Source: Candidatus Binatia bacterium (lineage in GTDB: Bacteria; Vulcanimicrobiota; Vulcanimicrobiia; Vulcanimicrobiales; Vulcanimicrobiaceae). Taken from it: 64,000 bases of DNA. Location: NCBI GenBank assembly GCA_035544215.1, contig DATKHY010000004.1, forward strand, positions 1-64,000, in the 5' to 3' direction. Below, in pieces: positions 1-8,290 of the stretch. The position numbers were made by a program, and so were the translations under genes. Numbering within the stretch: position 1 is the stretch's first letter; each line of letters begins with the position of its first letter. The notes beneath the pieces are model-generated. The model made no database searches, was not told where the DNA came from, and was given only the letters and a program-made list of their open reading frames with translations.

Positions 1-118
1 CCTCGCGACGGCCGGAAAGCACAAGCGGCTGATCATCGGCGCAGTCATGCGCAAACTCTTAGTTCTCGCGTACGGCATTCTTCGGTCCGGCATTGCTTTT
101 GACGCGAATTACGCTTGA
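1..118 (+). pseudogene. IS110-family transposase, C-terminal end (cut by window edge)
   Basis: The frame open from base 2 ends at TGA 116-118 and encodes the typical IS110/IS1111 C-terminus: a GKHKRLIIGAVMRKLLVLAYG-like stretch, then an SGIAFDANYA-type tail. IS110 enzymes are DEDD transposases that move small insertion sequences. Only the last 38 residues lie in the window, so it cannot be told whether the element is intact. A 7-bp inverted repeat (134-140 / 155-161) just downstream may belong to the element's right end. Confidence 0.7.
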
Positions 119-133
119 CGCGAAATACGGTAT

Positions 134-161
134 CTATCCCGGCACCTTCGCGCTGGGATAG
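134..161. terminator. Hairpin downstream of the IS110 fragment
   Basis: CTATCCC (134-140) pairs perfectly with GGGATAG (155-161) across a 14-nt loop. It lies 15 bp after the transposase stop. No clear U-run follows, so it may be an element end rather than a terminator. Confidence 0.35.
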
Positions 162-173
162 GAGACAGAGCCC

Positions 174-208
174 TCCAAAACGAGGCCCCCCTCGCCCGGG
201 CGGCGAGG
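174..208 (-). terminator. Terminator-like hairpin of the GAGGCCCC family
   Basis: Read on the minus strand directly after the GloVer gene stop: CCTCGCC (208-202), 5-nt loop, GGCGAGG (196-190), then GGGGGCCTCG and a TTTT run (180-177). The same CCTCGTTTT signature recurs at 3170-3205, 8840-8873 and, without the T-run, 10221-10258. Confidence 0.5.
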
Positions 209-336
209 TGCGTTACAGCTCAAAAACCGTGCCCCTGCCATAAACGCCGCCATAACGCGTCGTCCCTATGAGGCCCATCCCGCTCACGTCACGCAAGCCG
301 GCCTCCGGATGGGCGCCGTCGTATCCGTCGCCGAAG
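201..336 (-). repeat. Left arm of 136-bp inverted repeat
   Basis: This segment holds the stop and last 40 or so codons of the GloVer gene at 213-1427. It is almost identical (about three mismatches seen) to 2995-3131 in opposite orientation. The two arms enclose one GloVer gene remainder and a second complete GloVer gene. Confidence 0.85.
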
Positions 337-1427
337 CTGTGGAGCACTGTTTCATGGCCGCCGGGTGTGATGCTGAAGACCGTGCCGAAGCCGTGTTGAT
401 TGTAGGAGGAGCCGTACGCGCCGCCGTCCGCTGTCGTGCCGTAAAGCGTGCCGTTCATGTCACGCAAACCGGCCTCAGGACGGACGCCATCGTATCCGTT
501 GCCGAAGCTGTGGAGCACTGTTTCATGGCCGTCGGTCGAGACGTCAAAGACGGTGCCCCCGCGGAATGCACCGCCACTTTCCGTCGTTCCGTAGAGCTTG
601 CCATTCACGTTGATCAAGGGGGCCCGAGGGTATTTTCCGTCTTGGGCGTTGCTAAAGCTGTGCAACACTTTTTCCGTGCCGTCGGCCGCCATGCTGAAGA
701 CGGTGCCAAACCTTCCCGCGCCGCCGGCGTATGTCGTGCCGTAGAGCGTGCCGCTGACGTCGATCAACGGCACCATGGGCCAGTAACCGTCTTCGTAATA
801 GCCAAAGCTGTGCAGCACTCGTTCGGTTCCGTCGGTTGTGACGCTGAAGGCGGTGCCACGATCGCGCGCGCCGCCCTCCAGCGTCGTGCCGTAAAGCGTG
901 CCGCTTACGTCGATCAAACTTGCTTCAGGGCGGGTACCATCGGAACCATTGACGCCAAAGTTGTGCAACACTTTTTCGGTTCCGTCGGGTGTAATGCTGA
1001 AGACGACGCCGCATCCTCCCACGCAATTACCGCTGCCGCCGAAATATGTCGTGCCGTAGAACGTGCCTTTCACGTCGATCAAGCCTGCCAAGGGCCTCGC
1101 GCCGTCGCGGCCCCTGAAGCTGTGGAGCACTGTATCCGTGCCGCCGGAGTAGCTGAAAACGGTACCTGAATTGTCCGCGCCGCCAAACGCTGTCGTACCG
1201 TAGATTGGAAGGTCGCCCCGGGAAAGCACACCAGCGGCCGGTTCGGACCCATCGGGGTCCGCGCCGAAGCTGTACAATGACAGGTAAGAGCTCAGCCGGC
1301 CAGCCTTGTGGTTGGAAACGATGCTTGGAGCATATTGCAAGCGCGAGAGTCCCGGCGCTTGCGAGCATGCCGTGAGCATGACGAAGCACGCGAATAGCCC
1401 GCACCGGTTCAAACTCGGAGTCTTCAT
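213..1427 (-). CDS. GloVer-repeat (TIGR03803-type) surface lipoprotein
   Basis: A 404-residue exported protein. The start ATG at 1427 is chosen because AAAGGAG lies just upstream and because it begins a lipoprotein signal peptide with lipobox LTAC (Cys21). The mature part has seven repeats of the form YGTT..GG...GTVFS-TxxGTEKVLHSF, the Gloeobacter/Verrucomicrobia repeat; seven units suggest a seven-bladed beta-propeller (inference). Function is unknown for this family. The promoter lies in dispersed repeat A (1488-1574) and a terminator-like hairpin follows. The frame is open upstream of 1427 but that part is promoter DNA, not protein. Confidence 0.85.
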   Translation of the reverse strand: MKTPSLNRCGLFACFVMLTACSQAPGLSRLQYAPSIVSNHKAGRLSSYLSLYSFGADPDGSEPAAGVLSRGDLPIYGTTAFGGADNSGTVFSYSGGTDTVLHSFRGRDGARPLAGLIDVKGTFYGTTYFGGSGNCVGGCGVVFSITPDGTEKVLHNFGVNGSDGTRPEASLIDVSGTLYGTTLEGGARDRGTAFSVTTDGTERVLHSFGYYEDGYWPMVPLIDVSGTLYGTTYAGGAGRFGTVFSMAADGTEKVLHSFSNAQDGKYPRAPLINVNGKLYGTTESGGAFRGGTVFDVSTDGHETVLHSFGNGYDGVRPEAGLRDMNGTLYGTTADGGAYGSSYNQHGFGTVFSITPGGHETVLHSFGDGYDGAHPEAGLRDVSGMGLIGTTRYGGVYGRGTVFEL

Positions 1428-1487
1428 CTGCTGTGCTCCTTTCGCAGACGCAAAGGTAGCGCGAAGCTCTTCCGCGCTGAGCTTTGG

Positions 1488-1574
1488 ATTATAGCACCCG
1501 CGCCACGATCTCGGAAGCCACTCGACCGATGCCTCCGCGGCCACCTCGCCGATCGGCGCCTCCTCGTCGCTGTA
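1488..1574 (-). promoter_or_regulatory. Dispersed promoter repeat, copy A
   Basis: On the minus strand this carries GGCTTCCGAGATCGTGGC, then GCGGGTGC and a perfect -10 TATAAT (1493-1488), 61 bp upstream of the GloVer ATG. The block, including about 55 bp upstream of the -10, recurs before three other minus-strand genes (copies B, C and D). Copy B also matches across the 5' leader. Confidence 0.6.
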
Positions 1575-1697
1575 CGGCGTTCCGTTGCCAGTGGCGCTCG
1601 GCTCTACGTGGCTAAGATCTTTCAAAGTTGAGCGAGGGCTTATAGCTGCAAATCGCGGTGTGTCGAAGGGGCAGCACTCGAGCATTTCGTCCCGCCG

Positions 1698-2918
1698 CTA
1701 CGGCGTTAACGCGAAGACCGTTCCGCAGCGGCATCTGTGGCCGCCTTCTACCGTCGTGCCGTACAACGCGCCGTTTACGTTGATCAAGCTCGCGAGCGGG
1801 TTCTCCCCGTCGGAGCCGCCAGCGAAGCTGTACAACACCTTCTCCGTGCCGGTCGTCGTAATGCTAAAGACGGTTCCGTATCCGTTCGCACCGCCGGACT
1901 TGGTGATGCCGTAAAGCGTACCTTTTGCATTGATCAAGCCCGCAACGGGAAACGTTCCATCCGATCCTCCACCAAAGCTGTGCAGGACTTTCTCCGTGCC
2001 GGTCGTCGTCACGCTAAAGACGGTTCCGTGACCGTTCGCGCCGCCAACGTAGGTCGTGCCGTACAGCGTGCCCCTTACGTCGACCAAGCTCGCCTGAGGG
2101 GACTCCCCGTCGGAACCGCCAGCGAAGCTGTAAAGCAACTTCTCTGCGCCGGTCGTCGTAATGCTAAAGACGGTTCCGCAACCGAAGCCGCCGCATCCCG
2201 GGCCGCCGCCTTCATCCGTTGTGCCGTATAACGCGCCGTTTACGTTGATCAAGCTCGCGAGCGGGCTCCCCCCGTCGGCGTAGCCAGCGAAGCTATACAG
2301 CACCTTCTCCGTGCCGGTCGTCGTCACGCTAAAGACGGTTCCGTAACCGTTCGCACCCCCCGCAAAGGTCGTGCCATACAGCGTGCCATTTACGTTGATC
2401 AAGCTCGCCCGGGGGGACTGCCCATCGGAGCTGCCGCCGAAGATGTGCAGCACTTTCTCCGTGCCACTCGTCGTAATGCTAAAAACGGTCCCCTGACCGT
2501 TCCCGGAGCCTCCAGAGGTCGTGCCGTAGAGCATGCCATTCATGTTGACCAAGCTCGCGTCCGGGTTCTCGCCGTCGGATCCACCACCGAAGCTGTACAG
2601 TACCTTCTCTGTGCCGGTTGTCGTAATGCTAAAGACTGTTCCGTATCCGTTCGCGCCCCCGCCATAGGTCGTGTTGTACAACGTGCCGTTCAATTTGATT
2701 AAGGCCGCAAACGGGTACGTTCCGTCGCCGGTACGGTGGCGGCGGAAGCGGTACAGCACGCGATATGACAATCCAGGCACCATGCGATGCACGAACCCTG
2801 CACGTTGCTGCATCGCGCCCGGCGCGCCGATCGGCAACTGCGATCCGCCGCAGCCTGCCAGCAATGCCGCGTCGAGGCTGATGCTCAGCGCGTAGCGGCC
2901 GAAACTTAAAATCCTCAC
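1698..2918 (-). CDS. GloVer-repeat surface lipoprotein, second copy
   Basis: A 406-residue exported lipoprotein. GTG at 2918 is preferred: AGGAG precedes it by 7 nt and the protein then opens with a signal peptide and lipobox LAGC (Cys23). It holds seven GTVFS-type units, the same number as the paralogues at 213 and 40230, consistent with a seven-bladed propeller. Function unknown. Its leader (2919-2990) resembles that of the beta-helix lipoprotein at 7588-7660, not the promoter repeat of the neighbouring GloVer gene. Confidence 0.85.
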   Translation of the reverse strand: MRILSFGRYALSISLDAALLAGCGGSQLPIGAPGAMQQRAGFVHRMVPGLSYRVLYRFRRHRTGDGTYPFAALIKLNGTLYNTTYGGGANGYGTVFSITTTGTEKVLYSFGGGSDGENPDASLVNMNGMLYGTTSGGSGNGQGTVFSITTSGTEKVLHIFGGSSDGQSPRASLINVNGTLYGTTFAGGANGYGTVFSVTTTGTEKVLYSFAGYADGGSPLASLINVNGALYGTTDEGGGPGCGGFGCGTVFSITTTGAEKLLYSFAGGSDGESPQASLVDVRGTLYGTTYVGGANGHGTVFSVTTTGTEKVLHSFGGGSDGTFPVAGLINAKGTLYGITKSGGANGYGTVFSITTTGTEKVLYSFAGGSDGENPLASLINVNGALYGTTVEGGHRCRCGTVFALTP

Positions 2919-2994
2919 TGCCTTGCTCCTCGCTCCGTGAACGCCACGCAGCCTGGCAACGTTTCGGCTCAGCCGGGCTGAGCCCGTCGGCAGG

Positions 2995-3119
2995 GCTTCG
3001 GCAACGGATACGACGGCGCCCATCCGGAGGCCGGCTTGCGTGACGTGAGCGGGATGGGCCTCATAGGGACGACGCGTTATGGCGGCGTTTATGCCAGGGG
3101 CACGGTCTTTGAGCTGTAA
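2995..3119 (+). pseudogene. Detached 3' end of a GloVer gene (right arm of inverted repeat)
   Basis: The plus strand reads GFGNGYDGAHPEAG...GTVFEL and stops at TAA 3117-3119. This is the same C-terminus as the gene ending at 213, in opposite orientation and without the rest of the gene. Similarity continues past the stop to 3131. It is a non-functional fragment left by a duplication or by inversion of the intervening DNA. Confidence 0.8.
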
Positions 3120-3131
3120 CGCACCTCGCCG

Positions 3132-3294
3132 CGATCGAAGCCGGCTTAACCGCTAGGCTTTCCGCATTCAAAACGAGGCCCCCGTCCGCCGGGCGTCTGG
3201 CTGCGTTCTCTTTGGATTTGCCATTCAAAATAGAAGTTGGGCGCGCCATGACGTGGCACCCAGCTTCGCTTTTGCTTGACCGGCCCGTTCGATC
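3132..3294. other. Intergenic: terminator-like repeat and duplicated 5' gene fragment
   Basis: Holds a GAGGCCCC-family signature with AAAA at 3170-3173 (a terminator for the minus-strand gene ending at 3295, by position) and a 54-bp block (3199-3252) that recurs inverted at 8102-8157. The block encodes LPF.-IEVGR on the plus strand, matching the start of the small protein at 7742-8137. No intact gene is seen. Confidence 0.5.
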
Positions 3295-4317
3295 TTAGGG
3301 GACTGCGTTTGGTCCGTCGACGGCGTTATTCGGAAACTCGAGGCCGTTGCCGCTGCCGAGCGTCGTAACGAGGGTATTGGACCTATAGTCGTAGACGAAG
3401 ACTTCGTTTAGTGACGCGTCCGTCACGAACGCGAGCGCGTTGCCCTTGTTGAGGGTGACGCCGTACGGATCTATGTAACCCGAGCCGAGAGTGCGTGTGA
3501 TGCTCGAATACGGCGGGTCGATGATGTCAACCGTTTGGATCCGTTGGTCGCAGACGACAAGGTCATTGTTGTTGTCGAGCACCATGCCGCCTCCAGTAAG
3601 AAGCGTGACTCCGAGCGTCGTGAACTGACAGCGGGGCGGGTGGCCTCGCATTGTGAGGCCGAAAAACTCGATGATGTTCGTGAGCCCCGACGACGATACT
3701 GCGTCGACGAACACATCGCCGCTCGCGTCAACCGCTACGCCTGCGGGGCTGCTGACCGGACACGAGTGCAGCACCGCGTTGACTCCCTGGGCGTACTCAT
3801 TTACGGAGCTGCCGTGGTAGTCGATTTCGTAGACATTGCCGGCTCCGTCAACGCTCACGCCTAACGGCAGCGTCATGCCAGCGCTATAGGTGAAGCTCGG
3901 GCTCGTGCCGCCGGGCGCGTACTCCGTGATGTTGCTGGCGTTCGCGACATAGAGGTTCCCTTTTTTGTCGAGGAAGTCGCCGTGGGGAACAGAGATGCCG
4001 TTCGAGATGGAGCCTACGTTCTTGTAGGTCCCGTTCGCTAAGATCTCGACTGTGTTAAAGCCCTCGTCGGTCACATAAAGGTCTTTGAGACCCGGGTACT
4101 TGTGATGGTGCCTCGCCGGAACCGCACCGATGCTCAGAAGCGGCCCGGAGTTCGGCGCGATACCGGTCCGCACAAAATCCGACAACGGGCGCGGGCCGCT
4201 CTGCGTCATGCCCGAGCCGGGTATCGTCGAGCTCGTTTCCTGCGATCCGGCGCACCCTGCAAGCAAAGCCGCGACGCAAACACTTAGCGCACAGCGGCTT
4301 AGATTCAAATGGTTCAT
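3295..4317 (-). CDS. NHL-like beta-propeller lipoprotein
   Basis: 340 residues. The ATG follows AAAGGAGCAAAGCAG, nearly the same leader as the GloVer gene at 1427. Lipobox LAGC (Cys22) makes it a secreted lipoprotein. The body has repeated blocks of the kind GVSVDGAGNVYE, GVAVDASGDVFV, GMVLDNNNDLVV and GVTLNKGNALAF, typical of NHL/SMP-30-like propeller blades. Such proteins bind ligands or other proteins at the surface; no substrate can be read from the sequence. Its promoter lies in dispersed repeat copy B. Confidence 0.8.
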   Translation of the reverse strand: MNHLNLSRCALSVCVAALLAGCAGSQETSSTIPGSGMTQSGPRPLSDFVRTGIAPNSGPLLSIGAVPARHHHKYPGLKDLYVTDEGFNTVEILANGTYKNVGSISNGISVPHGDFLDKKGNLYVANASNITEYAPGGTSPSFTYSAGMTLPLGVSVDGAGNVYEIDYHGSSVNEYAQGVNAVLHSCPVSSPAGVAVDASGDVFVDAVSSSGLTNIIEFFGLTMRGHPPRCQFTTLGVTLLTGGGMVLDNNNDLVVCDQRIQTVDIIDPPYSSITRTLGSGYIDPYGVTLNKGNALAFVTDASLNEVFVYDYRSNTLVTTLGSGNGLEFPNNAVDGPNAVP

Positions 4318-4377
4318 CTGCTTTGCTCCTTTCGCAGATGCGTCAGCGGCTCAGAGTTTCTGACGCCGCCCAGCGTT

Positions 4378-4475
4378 AGCTTAGCACCCAAACCGTGATC
4401 TCGGAAGCCGCCTCGGTCCAGGGCTCCGTGGCCACCGCGCCGATCAGCGGGCCTCGTCGCTGTAGAGCCGGCTTT
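4378..4475 (-). promoter_or_regulatory. Dispersed promoter repeat, copy B
   Basis: Same block as copy A: minus strand GGCTTCCGAGATCAC, then GGGTGC and -10-like TAAGCT (4383-4378). The distance to the ATG (61 bp) is identical to copy A, and the 5' leader also aligns. Confidence 0.55.
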
Positions 4476-4990
4476 GGTCGAAGCGGCGATGCCGCTAAGG
4501 AGAACCTATTTTTAGGACCGCCCCCGCCAAAGAGCACACGGCCGCTGCCATGACAAAGAACCGAAGCAAAGGGTCTCCGTATAGGAAGAACAACAAGGAG
4601 TTTGATAGTCGGTCGCATGGCGCAGGCGCCCAAAGGCGCATTCTCAGCCGCAGCTCTTGGGTTAACCCGCCTCGTGGGTCTTTTGAAATCCGTCATTGGC
4701 CAGGGTTAGGTCGGCCGGTGAAAGCGCCGATTTTTCGGCCCAAGGCCCCTCTCCAGGCGCTCGGCCGCTACGCGAGTGCTAAATCCTAAGTTAAGAGCAG
4801 AATCTACCGACGCCACTGAACCCTTACTTTGCATTTTGCTTGCCCCTATACTTATTTGAGATGGGAACTCAGCGAAGCACCACGGTCCTTTAGTGCGTGA
4901 GCCCTCATTGGCAGTACGTCTTCGAGGGAGGGACATTCTGAGCACCTGTGAACTGAACGAGTCCTGTATTACATCGATGGGAGTGATAGT
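4476..4990. other. 515-bp intergenic stretch without a convincing gene
   Basis: Short open frames on both strands have no recognisable product. Two small hairpins of the CCTA-AAA-TAGG and CCGA-AAAA-TCGG kind are seen around 4512-4523 and 4728-4740. The hydrolase ribosome-binding site (GGGAG) sits at 4979-4983. Confidence 0.4.
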
Positions 4991-5800
4991 ATGCGTTCGA
5001 AAACGAGCATCAAACGCGGTCGATTCCTTGCGACGAGCGCGGCGGCGATCGGTGCCGCCGCGGCGAGCTACTCCTCTGCATCGGCGCAAACGGAAGTGGC
5101 TGCTACGATGAGCGGCGCGGGCAAGCCTAGCATAGTTTTCTGTCATGGTCTTTGGGCCGACGGCTCGTGCTTTACCAAAGTGATGGGGCCGTTGCAAGCG
5201 CAAGGCTACGATTGCATTGCTGCGCAGTACCCCCTCAACACGCCTGAAAACGACGTCACTTTTGCCAAGTGGGCGATGGACGTCGTGAAGGGACCTATCG
5301 TGCTTGTTGGACATTCATATGGCGGCACGGTGATCACGGCCGCCGGAACCGGCCCGCGCGTGAAAGCCCTCGTTTATATCAACGCGCTTGCTCCCGATAC
5401 TGCTGCGGGCGAGACGTCGCAGAGCATACAGCAGAAGTTCCCCACGACCGACGTGCTCAAGCACATCAAAGTCGTCGATGGACGTATCTGGCTGACCAAA
5501 GAAGGTCTACAGTATTTTTGCGGCGATCTCTCGGCGACTGAGCAGCAGCTCGTGTGGGCGACACAGGGCGCGCCGGCTGCCAACATCTTCGCGCACGATG
5601 CGCCGGGCGTTGCGTGGAAGACCAAACCGAGTTGGTACATTGTCGGAAAGAAGGATCACACCGTCAACCCGGATCTAGAACGTTTTCTTGCGAAACGTAT
5701 GAAAGCCAAGACGACCGAACTCGATTCGAGTCACGTGCCGATGCTCTCGCAACCAGACCGCGTGGTCGAAGTAATTCTCAGCGCTGCGCAGTCGGTGTAG
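4991..5800 (+). CDS. Tat-exported alpha/beta hydrolase
   Basis: 269 residues. The N-terminus SIKRGRFLATS plus an Ala-rich hydrophobic stretch ending near Ala32 is a twin-arginine-like (KR) export signal. The catalytic triad of an esterase-type alpha/beta hydrolase is readable: Ser109 in GHSYGG, Asp222 in GKKDHTVNPD, His248 in SSHVPML; the oxyanion loop is VFCHG. Lineage relatives are annotated as salicylate esterase or methyl-esterase-like proteins, but the substrate is not known. GGGAG lies 7 nt before the ATG. Confidence 0.9.
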   Translation: MRSKTSIKRGRFLATSAAAIGAAAASYSSASAQTEVAATMSGAGKPSIVFCHGLWADGSCFTKVMGPLQAQGYDCIAAQYPLNTPENDVTFAKWAMDVVKGPIVLVGHSYGGTVITAAGTGPRVKALVYINALAPDTAAGETSQSIQQKFPTTDVLKHIKVVDGRIWLTKEGLQYFCGDLSATEQQLVWATQGAPAANIFAHDAPGVAWKTKPSWYIVGKKDHTVNPDLERFLAKRMKAKTTELDSSHVPMLSQPDRVVEVILSAAQSV

Positions 5801-5853
5801 AAAGTCGGGAAGCACGAGCGCCACTGGCCGCCATCTAAGTCCTCGCGAAAACC

Positions 5854-5885
5854 AAGAACGACGGCCATTCCTGACCGTCGTTCTT
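5854..5885. terminator. Strong stem-loop after the hydrolase
   Basis: A perfect 11-bp stem, AAGAACGACGG (5854-5864) with CCGTCGTTCTT (5875-5885), and a 10-nt loop. The A/T ends allow it to act in either direction. Confidence 0.7.
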
Positions 5886-5929
5886 CAATTGGTGAGGCCC
5901 CCAGCTAGCACCGTCCGATTGGTGCAGCG

Positions 5930-6235
5930 GCGCTTCTATTTGTAGGCATGCCCACGTTGAGCGACCACGCGGGCCACAGCAGTATACTGCCGTCGGATCG
6001 CGGCGAAGGCGAGTTTCTCGGCGTGGCTTTTCAAGCTTGTTTTGCGCACCTGTGATAGCGCCTGCGCTTGAGTCCTTGCCCGTCTTTGCCGTCGCCGCGA
6101 ACAGCCGCTCGCGGCGTCAGGTCGACGGCGTGGACCAGGTGCCGCATTAGGTGGAACTTGTCGAAGACGATCTTGTCGGCGGCAGCCGGAACGGCCGCCA
6201 ACGTCGACCCGATGTCGGGCTACCACATATCCTTA
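5930..6235 (-). pseudogene. Degraded ISL3-like transposase fragment
   Basis: On the minus strand, 6180-6121 reads ADKIVFDKFHLMRHLVHAVD, which matches the catalytic-core stretch FD(K/R)FH...AVD of ISL3-family DDE transposases. Upstream, an in-frame stop follows a DMW-like stretch; downstream the frame breaks up. No terminal inverted repeats were recognised. It is a dead relic. Confidence 0.6.
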
Positions 6236-6237
6236 AG

Positions 6238-7587
6238 TCAATACGTTTGGCTTTCGTACGCGCCCATATCGCAGCCGGTGGTCTCCGTTCCGCCAGGACG
6301 CCGCTTGCCGCGCTGGTCGGTCTTCAGAAGCTTCCCAAAGAAGTCACGGCAGCCGCCGGTATTGCCGGCGTCAAGCGCTGGACTGCCCATCTGCAGCGCC
6401 ATTGTTTGCGTGGGACCTCCGTTCTTGCCAAGCGCGCCGAGCATGGGATTCGTGTTGTTGAGATCCCCTTGACTTCCAAAATTGCATGTACTGTCACTGC
6501 TCAGGTTGTAGCCGACGGACGTGATCGTGCCGGCACAGTTCCCGCCGTTTGCGAAGTTCGCGACAATGCTGTTTTTGATGACAACCGAGCTGCCCGCGTT
6601 GCTGAGAGCCCCGCCGCCCCCGATGTTCTCCGGGTTATTGCCAAAAGTCGAATTGGCGATCTGGACGGTTCCCCCGTTGCTGTAGATGGCTCCTCCGCTC
6701 GTCGTGGCGGCATTCCCGCTGTAGGTACTGTTCGTAACGTTGAGGGCGCCCGCGTAGTTGTAAATCGCTCCGCCTAGGCCTGTGTTGTTCCCGCTTGACG
6801 AATTGTTGCTGAAGGTGCTATTCGTGATCGTCAGCGTGCTGCCGTTGCAGATGGCGCCACCGGCGGTGACGTTATTATTAGCATAGTTGGTGTCAAACGT
6901 CGAGGTCGTGATCGTCATCGCGCTGCGGGTGTCGATGGCGCCGCAGCTCGCGCTATGTCCGAAGAAATAGGGGCTGTTCCCAAAGAAGCTGGTCTTTCTG
7001 ATGGACGCCCTCCCGGTGTTGAGGATGGCGCCGCCGGTGAGCGCGGTATTCAAGTAGAAAATGCTGTTGCTGACCGTAAGCGTACCAGCATTGTCGACGC
7101 CACCGCCCCCCGAATAGCCGACACCTTTTTCTATAGTGAGATTCGATAGCGTAAGACCGATGCCGGCGCCGACCGTAAAGACATTGCCGCTGTTTGTGCC
7201 ATCGACGATTGTAGTCGCCGGCTTGGCGCCGTTTAACGTCAAGTTAAACGGGATGCTTAAATTTTCTTGGTAGGTGGCCGCGGCGATCTGAATGGCGTCG
7301 CCGGACGCCGCAAGGGAGATCGCATGTCCGATGGTGGCGCAGGCCGTGGATTTCGTCTTGCAGTTATTACCGTCGTCGCCGTGGACTCCGTCGACATACC
7401 ATGTTGCGTGGACCTCTGCCCGCGAACCTGATTGCAAGCCCTTCGCCTCGGCGACAATCTGCCGATTCGCTTGCATCTGCGGCATCGCTCCGGGCGTGCC
7501 AACCAGCGGCTGCGATCCGCCGCAGCCGGCAAGCAATGCTGCGGCGACGCTAATGCTAAACGCATGGGCAAGCTCTGGAATCTTCAT
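6238..7587 (-). CDS. Parallel beta-helix lipoprotein with choice-of-anchor-Q-like end
   Basis: 449 residues. ATG at 7587 follows GGGAGGAAA; the frame extends further but without a start signal. Signal peptide with lipobox LAGC (Cys22). After a WYVDG...GDDGNNC...ATIGHAI opening (as in polymorphic outer-membrane and polysaccharide-binding proteins) come many N-rich coils of the pattern GGAI.N.G.L.I.NSTF..N, ending in SPALDAG and DMGAYE. This is a secreted right-handed beta-helix, probably a surface or carbohydrate-interacting protein; no catalytic residues can be assigned. Confidence 0.85.
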   Translation of the reverse strand: MKIPELAHAFSISVAAALLAGCGGSQPLVGTPGAMPQMQANRQIVAEAKGLQSGSRAEVHATWYVDGVHGDDGNNCKTKSTACATIGHAISLAASGDAIQIAAATYQENLSIPFNLTLNGAKPATTIVDGTNSGNVFTVGAGIGLTLSNLTIEKGVGYSGGGGVDNAGTLTVSNSIFYLNTALTGGAILNTGRASIRKTSFFGNSPYFFGHSASCGAIDTRSAMTITTSTFDTNYANNNVTAGGAICNGSTLTITNSTFSNNSSSGNNTGLGGAIYNYAGALNVTNSTYSGNAATTSGGAIYSNGGTVQIANSTFGNNPENIGGGGALSNAGSSVVIKNSIVANFANGGNCAGTITSVGYNLSSDSTCNFGSQGDLNNTNPMLGALGKNGGPTQTMALQMGSPALDAGNTGGCRDFFGKLLKTDQRGKRRPGGTETTGCDMGAYESQTY

Positions 7588-7741
7588 CGCTTTCCTCCCC
7601 ACGCTGCACGAACTCGGCAGCGTTTGGCTGTGTTCGGCACAGCGAGGCTCAGTCCCAGCGAGCAGCCAAGCCGTCACAACCAGCGCCGCCTCGGGGACTC
7701 AAACAGTTCCCCTGCTTTACTCCTCTCGCGGATGCTCGCGA

Positions 7742-8137
7742 TCAAAACATAATTGTTCCTGACCATCGATCTGTGTATTTGAAGCCCCTAAGGGCATGGT
7801 ACGTCCAGGTTCCGCTCCCGGTCGCTTTGGCAAACTTACCGCTGCCGCCGGTAACGCGATACGAATACGAACCTCTAGGGGGGAGCGAGATACTGATCGT
7901 ATTTAGCGGATGATTTAAACTCTTCAAAGTGACATGCCCGGAAACAAAAAGGCAAGGGTAGCCTATTTTGCCACCGTTGTAACTTATGTGGCCACGCTCC
8001 TCGCTCGCACCAAGAAACGACGCCTTACCGGAGCCGTGGAAACGAAAGGAAAAGTGGCCGACGCACCCGCGGGCAAGAGTGACTGTGCCCGAATACCTGC
8101 CGTTATGGTAGCGCCCAACTTCATTATTGAATGGCAA
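7742..8137 (-). CDS. Small beta-rich protein, possibly 5'-truncated
   Basis: 131 residues from TTG at 8137; a TAG two codons upstream in frame forbids a longer version, and there is no signal peptide although the sequence looks like an exported barrel domain (YRVTGGSGKFAKATGSGTW). The first codons lie in a 54-bp block repeated inverted at 3199-3252, so the 5' end may have been replaced by repeat DNA. Function unknown; it could be a gene remnant. Confidence 0.45.
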   Translation of the reverse strand: MPFNNEVGRYHNGRYSGTVTLARGCVGHFSFRFHGSGKASFLGASEERGHISYNGGKIGYPCLFVSGHVTLKSLNHPLNTISISLPPRGSYSYRVTGGSGKFAKATGSGTWTYHALRGFKYTDRWSGTIMF

Positions 8138-8157
8138 ATCCTAAAGAGAACGCAGCC
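8102..8157 (-). repeat. Inverted copy of the 3199-3252 block
   Basis: Minus-strand CTGCGTTCTCTTTAGGATTT continuing into TGCCATTCAATAATGAAG closely matches 3201-3236 on the plus strand, with small differences. The similarity fades on both sides into a GAGG(C/T)CCCC-type stretch, so this belongs to the same dispersed-repeat family as the terminator-like elements. Confidence 0.6.
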
Positions 8158-8290
8158 CGGCGCTGGGGAGGGGGACCTCTATGCTGGGCGGCTGCGGCCA
8201 TCCAGAAGTCAGCAAAGGACGGATCTCTTAATCCACCTTTCGAGCTCGGGAGGACGGGAGATATCGCCCACAGCATGCCTAGGCGCAATC

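Noticed and set aside
309-1169. Long plus-strand frames opposite the GloVer repeats (also 1737-2231, 2445-2702)
   Set aside because: They are repeats of the antisense of the GloVer units; no ribosome-binding site and no protein family.
213-3023. CRISPR-like array suggested by regular repeats
   Set aside because: The repeats are coding GloVer units of about 150 bp that vary like protein repeats; there are no identical short repeats with spacers and no cas genes.
4376-4696. 106-residue minus-strand frame
   Set aside because: It covers promoter repeat B and has no recognisable product or ribosome-binding site.
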